Below, in pieces: positions 61,101-64,000 of a stretch of 64,000 bases of DNA (its first letter is position 1; every line of letters starts with the position of its first letter). The stretch is taken from assembly GCF_019802055.1 (NCBI RefSeq), contig NZ_JAHVHW010000011.1, positions 62,001-126,000 of the forward strand, given 5' to 3'. This DNA comes from Ferrimonas balearica (GTDB lineage Bacteria > Pseudomonadota > Gammaproteobacteria > Enterobacterales > Shewanellaceae). Made by a program: the position numbers and the translations under genes. The notes below the pieces were generated by a model. It was not told the origin of the DNA. It worked only from the letters and a program-made list of their open reading frames with translations, and did not search any database.

Positions 61101-62597
61101 TCAGGACTCAGAGACCAATGCGGCGATCAACTCCGGCAGCGCTTTGTCCGGATCACCCCAGTGGGTTGTCATCGGCCAATTGGCCGGCGGGGGCAGCGGG
61201 GTCAGGGCCAGGTGGTCCCAAACCATCCGGGAGGCGTCGCTGGCGGATTGCGCCATATCCAGAACCAGCAACTGTTCCGGGTGGCGAGTCTGCCAGTGCG
61301 CCATCAGCTGACGATGCGCGAGCAGGTAATGACCCAGTTGAGTGGGATCGTAGCTGTAGGGCTGTTCAGGGCCAAACCACTGCTGGTAGAGCGCCGCCCC
61401 ACTGCTGGCCAATGGCCTTTGAGGCAGGATCGCCCTGGCTTCCGGGAGCGCCTGCAGCAGCAGGCCTAGATGCTGATCGTGGCCGGGGCTGGTGTCGATC
61501 ACCCAGCGTGCCCCTTCCGATTCCGGCGGGAGGCTGCTTCGATAGGCCTGAGCCAAAGGCTCAAGGTCCAGTTGGGTGCTGGCCATCAGTTTGGCTTTAC
61601 TGCCCCAAAGTGGCTTGCCATTGAGTCGGGCCTGCTGCGCGAGCTGGCGCTCCAGTTCCGGCAGGAAGCGATTTATGGGGCCGAGGTGCACCACCTGATC
61701 GTGCTGAGACAGGTAATCGGCGATTGCTTCGATGCTGCCATCCGGAAGCCCGGCAAGGAACAGTGGCCTGGGGCGCTCCGAGGCACGAGGCTGACCGGAG
61801 CCCGGGGCAGGGAACAGGGCCTGAATCGCCTGAAACTGCGCGCGATCCCGATCCACCTGGTATCCCAGCGCCTGCTGCTGTTGCTGAGCACCGGTATGGA
61901 GGTTTTGCCAGGCGGCCTCTTCGCAGCGCAGATCCGCCCACTCTTTAGCCAGGGCGTAGTGAAGCGCCGGGCAGGGGGAGGTTCGGCGGGCGATGGCAAA
62001 CTGCAGCGTATCGATATGGTGATGGGACTCGCTTTGACGCTGCAGGAAGGCGCGGGTGGCCCAGAGGTCGTCCTGATGGGGTGCCAGTTGGATCGCCTGA
62101 TCCAGTGTGGCACTTGCCTCCTCGATTCGGCCCGCCAGGCGGAGCGCGTCGGCCAGAGCGGCAAGAAGCGTCGGATTGGCGCCCTGAGTGTCGATCAGGT
62201 AACGGTATTGCGCGGCGGCATCGTCGGGACAGCCCAGTTCCAGAAGCAGTTGGGCCCGCTGCAGTGCCAGGTGGGGTGGCTGGGCGTGGCCAAGAATACG
62301 CGCTGCGGCGCGTCCTTCACGGTAGTGCCCCAAGCGGGAGTGGCACGCCACGATCAGCATTTCGACCACAGGATCCGGTTGGCAGCCGACAGCCCGCTGG
62401 GCCATGGCCAGTGCGGAAGCGGGATTATCCAGTTTCAGGGCGATCTGAGCGGCCAGATGCCAGCCCGGCCCGTACCCTGAGGCACGTTGATTCAGCTCCC
62501 GGCAGAGATCGATGGCGGTGGAGAGATCGTCCTTCTCCAATGCGGTGCGCACCAGATGGGCGACTCCGGCGGCGTTGTATCCCTGCTCCCAGTCCAC
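61101..62597 (-). CDS. TPR protein with degenerate sulfotransferase-like domain
   Basis: About 498 residues from a GTG at 62597 (VDWEQGYNAAGVAH), chosen because AAGGA lies nine bases upstream; the frame stays open to an ATG at 62684 with no ribosome site. The N-terminal half is TPR-like (AALEKDDLSTAIDLC, LAAQIALKLDNPASALAMAQRA). The C-terminal half has the layout of TPR-linked sulfotransferases (LGLLLQALPEARAI, PYSYDPTQLGHYLL, RQLMAHWQTRHPEQLLVLDM). The usual cofactor loop PRSGTT is replaced by AGLPDGSIEAI, so catalysis with PAPS looks unlikely. Function unknown. Confidence 0.75.
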   Translation of the reverse strand: MDWEQGYNAAGVAHLVRTALEKDDLSTAIDLCRELNQRASGYGPGWHLAAQIALKLDNPASALAMAQRAVGCQPDPVVEMLIVACHSRLGHYREGRAAARILGHAQPPHLALQRAQLLLELGCPDDAAAQYRYLIDTQGANPTLLAALADALRLAGRIEEASATLDQAIQLAPHQDDLWATRAFLQRQSESHHHIDTLQFAIARRTSPCPALHYALAKEWADLRCEEAAWQNLHTGAQQQQQALGYQVDRDRAQFQAIQALFPAPGSGQPRASERPRPLFLAGLPDGSIEAIADYLSQHDQVVHLGPINRFLPELERQLAQQARLNGKPLWGSKAKLMASTQLDLEPLAQAYRSSLPPESEGARWVIDTSPGHDQHLGLLLQALPEARAILPQRPLASSGAALYQQWFGPEQPYSYDPTQLGHYLLAHRQLMAHWQTRHPEQLLVLDMAQSASDASRMVWDHLALTPLPPPANWPMTTHWGDPDKALPELIAALVSES

Positions 62598-62711
62598 GGA
62601 TGGCAGTCCTTGTTGACATTGAGTCCATGAATATAAAGGAAAAGTTGTTCCAATTCTGCCCCTGAATCCAGATCCCTTAACCATTAAGCAGTTTTAAATT
62701 CTAAACAAAGT

Positions 62712-62733
62712 GTTTAAAGTTTTGTCTTTAAAC
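62712..62733. promoter_or_regulatory. Inverted repeat before the gabD-like gene
   Basis: GTTTAAAG-TTTTGT-CTTTAAAC, perfect 8-bp arms with a 6-bp spacer, ending 18 bp before the ATG. Another TTTAAA lies just upstream. Candidate repressor site in the promoter region. Confidence 0.45.
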
Positions 62734-62751
62734 AGGAACACGGAGAGCAAC

Positions 62752-64000
62752 ATGAAGGGGATCCAGGACAGCGGGCTATGGCGTACCCGCTCTTTTGTGG
62801 ACGGACAGTGGCTGGCGGGGACGGCTCGCTTTACGGTGAGTAACCCCGCCAATGGCGAACCGCTGGCCGAGGTGGAGGAAGCGGGTGCCGCAGAGACCAC
62901 TCAAGCGGTGGAAGCGGCCGACCGGGCTCAGAGAGCCTGGGCCAAAGTGCCCGCCGCTCAGCGCAGCACTTTGCTGATGAGTTGGCATGATCTGATGCTG
63001 GAGCACCTGGACGATCTGGCCAGGATCCTGACTCTGGAGCAGGGCAAACCGCTGGCGGAAGCGCGCGGGGAGATCCTCTATGGCGCCAGCTACGTGAAGT
63101 GGTTTGCCGAAGAAGCTGTGCGGGTTTATGGCGACACGATTCCCGGCCCGAGTCCGGATAAGCGGGTGCTGGTGATCAAGCAACCGGTGGGGGTGGTGGG
63201 CTCCATCACGCCCTGGAACTTCCCCAACGCCATGATGGTACGCAAAGCCGCTCCCGCTCTGGCTGCCGGATGCGCGTTTGTGGCTAAGCCAGCGGCGGAA
63301 ACTCCGCTGTCGGCCCTGGCCGTGGCGGAACTGGCCAAGCGTGCCGGATTCCCGAATGGTTTGTTTAACGTGGTGGTGGGGACAGATGCACCTGCCATCG
63401 GTCAGGTGCTGACCCAGCACCCGGTAATCCGAAAATTCTCCTTCACCGGCTCAACGGCCACCGGCAAACGGTTGCTGGCTCAGTGTGCGGAAGGGGTGAA
63501 GCGCACCTCCATGGAACTGGGCGGCAACGCCCCCTTTATCGTGTTTGAGGACGCGGATCTGGATGAAGCGGTGAAGGGCTTGATGGTGGCGAAGTTCCGC
63601 AATGCGGGACAGACCTGCGTCTGCAGTAATCGCATCTTTGTGCAGCGCTCGGTGTATGAGGCGTTTGCCGACAAGGTGCGTGCTGCGGTAGCGAACCTGG
63701 TGGTTGGAGATGGCCTGGAAGAGGGCACTCAGATAGGTCCGCTGGTCAGCCAGGCTGCGGTGGATAAGGTGGCGGCCCTGGTGGCGGAATCCGAGGCTCA
63801 GGGCGCGAAGGCGGAAACCGTTGCCCGTGTGCCGGAGCAGGGGCACTACTACCCGCCCACGGTGCTCTATCACGCCAGCAATGCAATGGCCGCCGCCCGC
63901 AACGAGATTTTTGGTCCGGTGCTGCCGCTGATCCCGTTCGATGACGAGGCCAGTGTGGTGGCCGAGGCCAATGACAGTGAGTTTGGCCTGGCGGCTTATC
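62752..64000 (+). CDS. gabD: NAD(P)-dependent succinate-semialdehyde dehydrogenase (3' end outside window)
   Basis: The first 416 residues of an aldehyde dehydrogenase. It follows the GabD pattern: [52 protein letters not shown], the catalytic Glu in [16 protein letters not shown], the nucleophile Cys in [16 protein letters not shown] and [12 protein letters not shown]. Oxidises succinate semialdehyde to succinate in GABA or related amine breakdown; which substrate applies here cannot be told without neighbours. CGGAGA precedes the ATG. The gene continues past the window. Confidence 0.9.
   Translation, partial: MKGIQDSGLWRTRSFVDGQWLAGTARFTVSNPANGEPLAEVEEAGAAETTQAVEAADRAQRAWAKVPAAQRSTLLMSWHDLMLEHLDDLARILTLEQGKPLAEARGEILYGASYVKWFAEEAVRVYGDTIPGPSPDKRVLVIKQPVGVVGSITPWNFPNAMMVRKAAPALAAGCAFVAKPAAETPLSALAVAELAKRAGFPNGLFNVVVGTDAPAIGQVLTQHPVIRKFSFTGSTATGKRLLAQCAEGVKRTSMELGGNAPFIVFEDADLDEAVKGLMVAKFRNAGQTCVCSNRIFVQRSVYEAFADKVRAAVANLVVGDGLEEGTQIGPLVSQAAVDKVAALVAESEAQGAKAETVARVPEQGHYYPPTVLYHASNAMAAARNEIFGPVLPLIPFDDEASVVAEANDSEFGLAAY

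Noticed and set aside
1-64000. tRNA, rRNA, prophage or intact insertion-sequence transposase genes
   Set aside because: Looked for by eye across both strands; none with convincing features was found.

Overview
The window is a typical gammaproteobacterial chromosome segment with high GC, dense genes and short spacers. The ampD-ampE-pdhR-aceE-aceF-lpdA block, acnB, rsd/hemE, small families such as DUF2960 and an SO_0444-type metal permease point to the Alteromonadales, most like Ferrimonas or Shewanella. That placement is inferred from gene content and order, not from a search. No rRNA, tRNA, CRISPR array, prophage or intact transposase gene was seen.

Layout. 1-2.1 kb: membrane aspartic protease (partial), then ampD-ampE for muropeptide recycling. 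2.2-9.2 kb: pyruvate dehydrogenase regulon (pdhR, aceE, aceF, lpdA) with a PdhR-type operator. 9.2-15.6 kb: a 1464-residue propeller/PAS/GGDEF/EAL sensor, an HxpB-type phosphatase and a DUF4382 lipoprotein. 15.8-18.4 kb: acnB with a CRP-like site. 18.4-23.4 kb: rsd, a candidate small RNA, hemE, and psuK-psuG for pseudouridine breakdown, flanked by two copies of a hairpin-ended element. 23.3-30.9 kb: Fe-S-type uracil-DNA glycosylase relative, a second GGDEF-EAL protein, an SDR, a patatin and YgiQ. 30.9-33.1 kb: phaC-phaJ. 33.3-37.6 kb: arsenic operon arsR-acr3-gapdh-arsJ-phosphatase. 37.6-47.7 kb: a GNAT, a HAD hydrolase, YccF, HrpB and many small envelope or hypothetical proteins. 47.7-50.8 kb: purH and purD with unusual structured leader and spacer. 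51.1-54.2 kb: ZntR-like regulator with metal-efflux permease, and LysO. 54.2-64 kb: thiol-disulfide protein, DEAD-box helicase, third element copy, hydrolase, TetR/DHFR-like pair, YiaD, RraB, YbcJ-like protein, a TPR/sulfotransferase-like pseudoenzyme and the start of a gabD-like gene.

The most interesting unexplained signals are five. First, a three-copy palindrome-ended element family, each copy lying directly against the T-tract of a terminator and each with a different internal deletion; this looks like a non-autonomous IS200/IS605-type element. Second, an orphan promoter-terminator pair antisense upstream of hemE that would make an RNA of about 90 nt. Third, an 85-bp foldable segment with mutually exclusive pairings in the purH leader. 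Fourth, a dual-specificity-type phosphatase at the end of an arsJ operon that has no arsC. Fifth, a sulfotransferase-like protein whose cofactor loop is missing.
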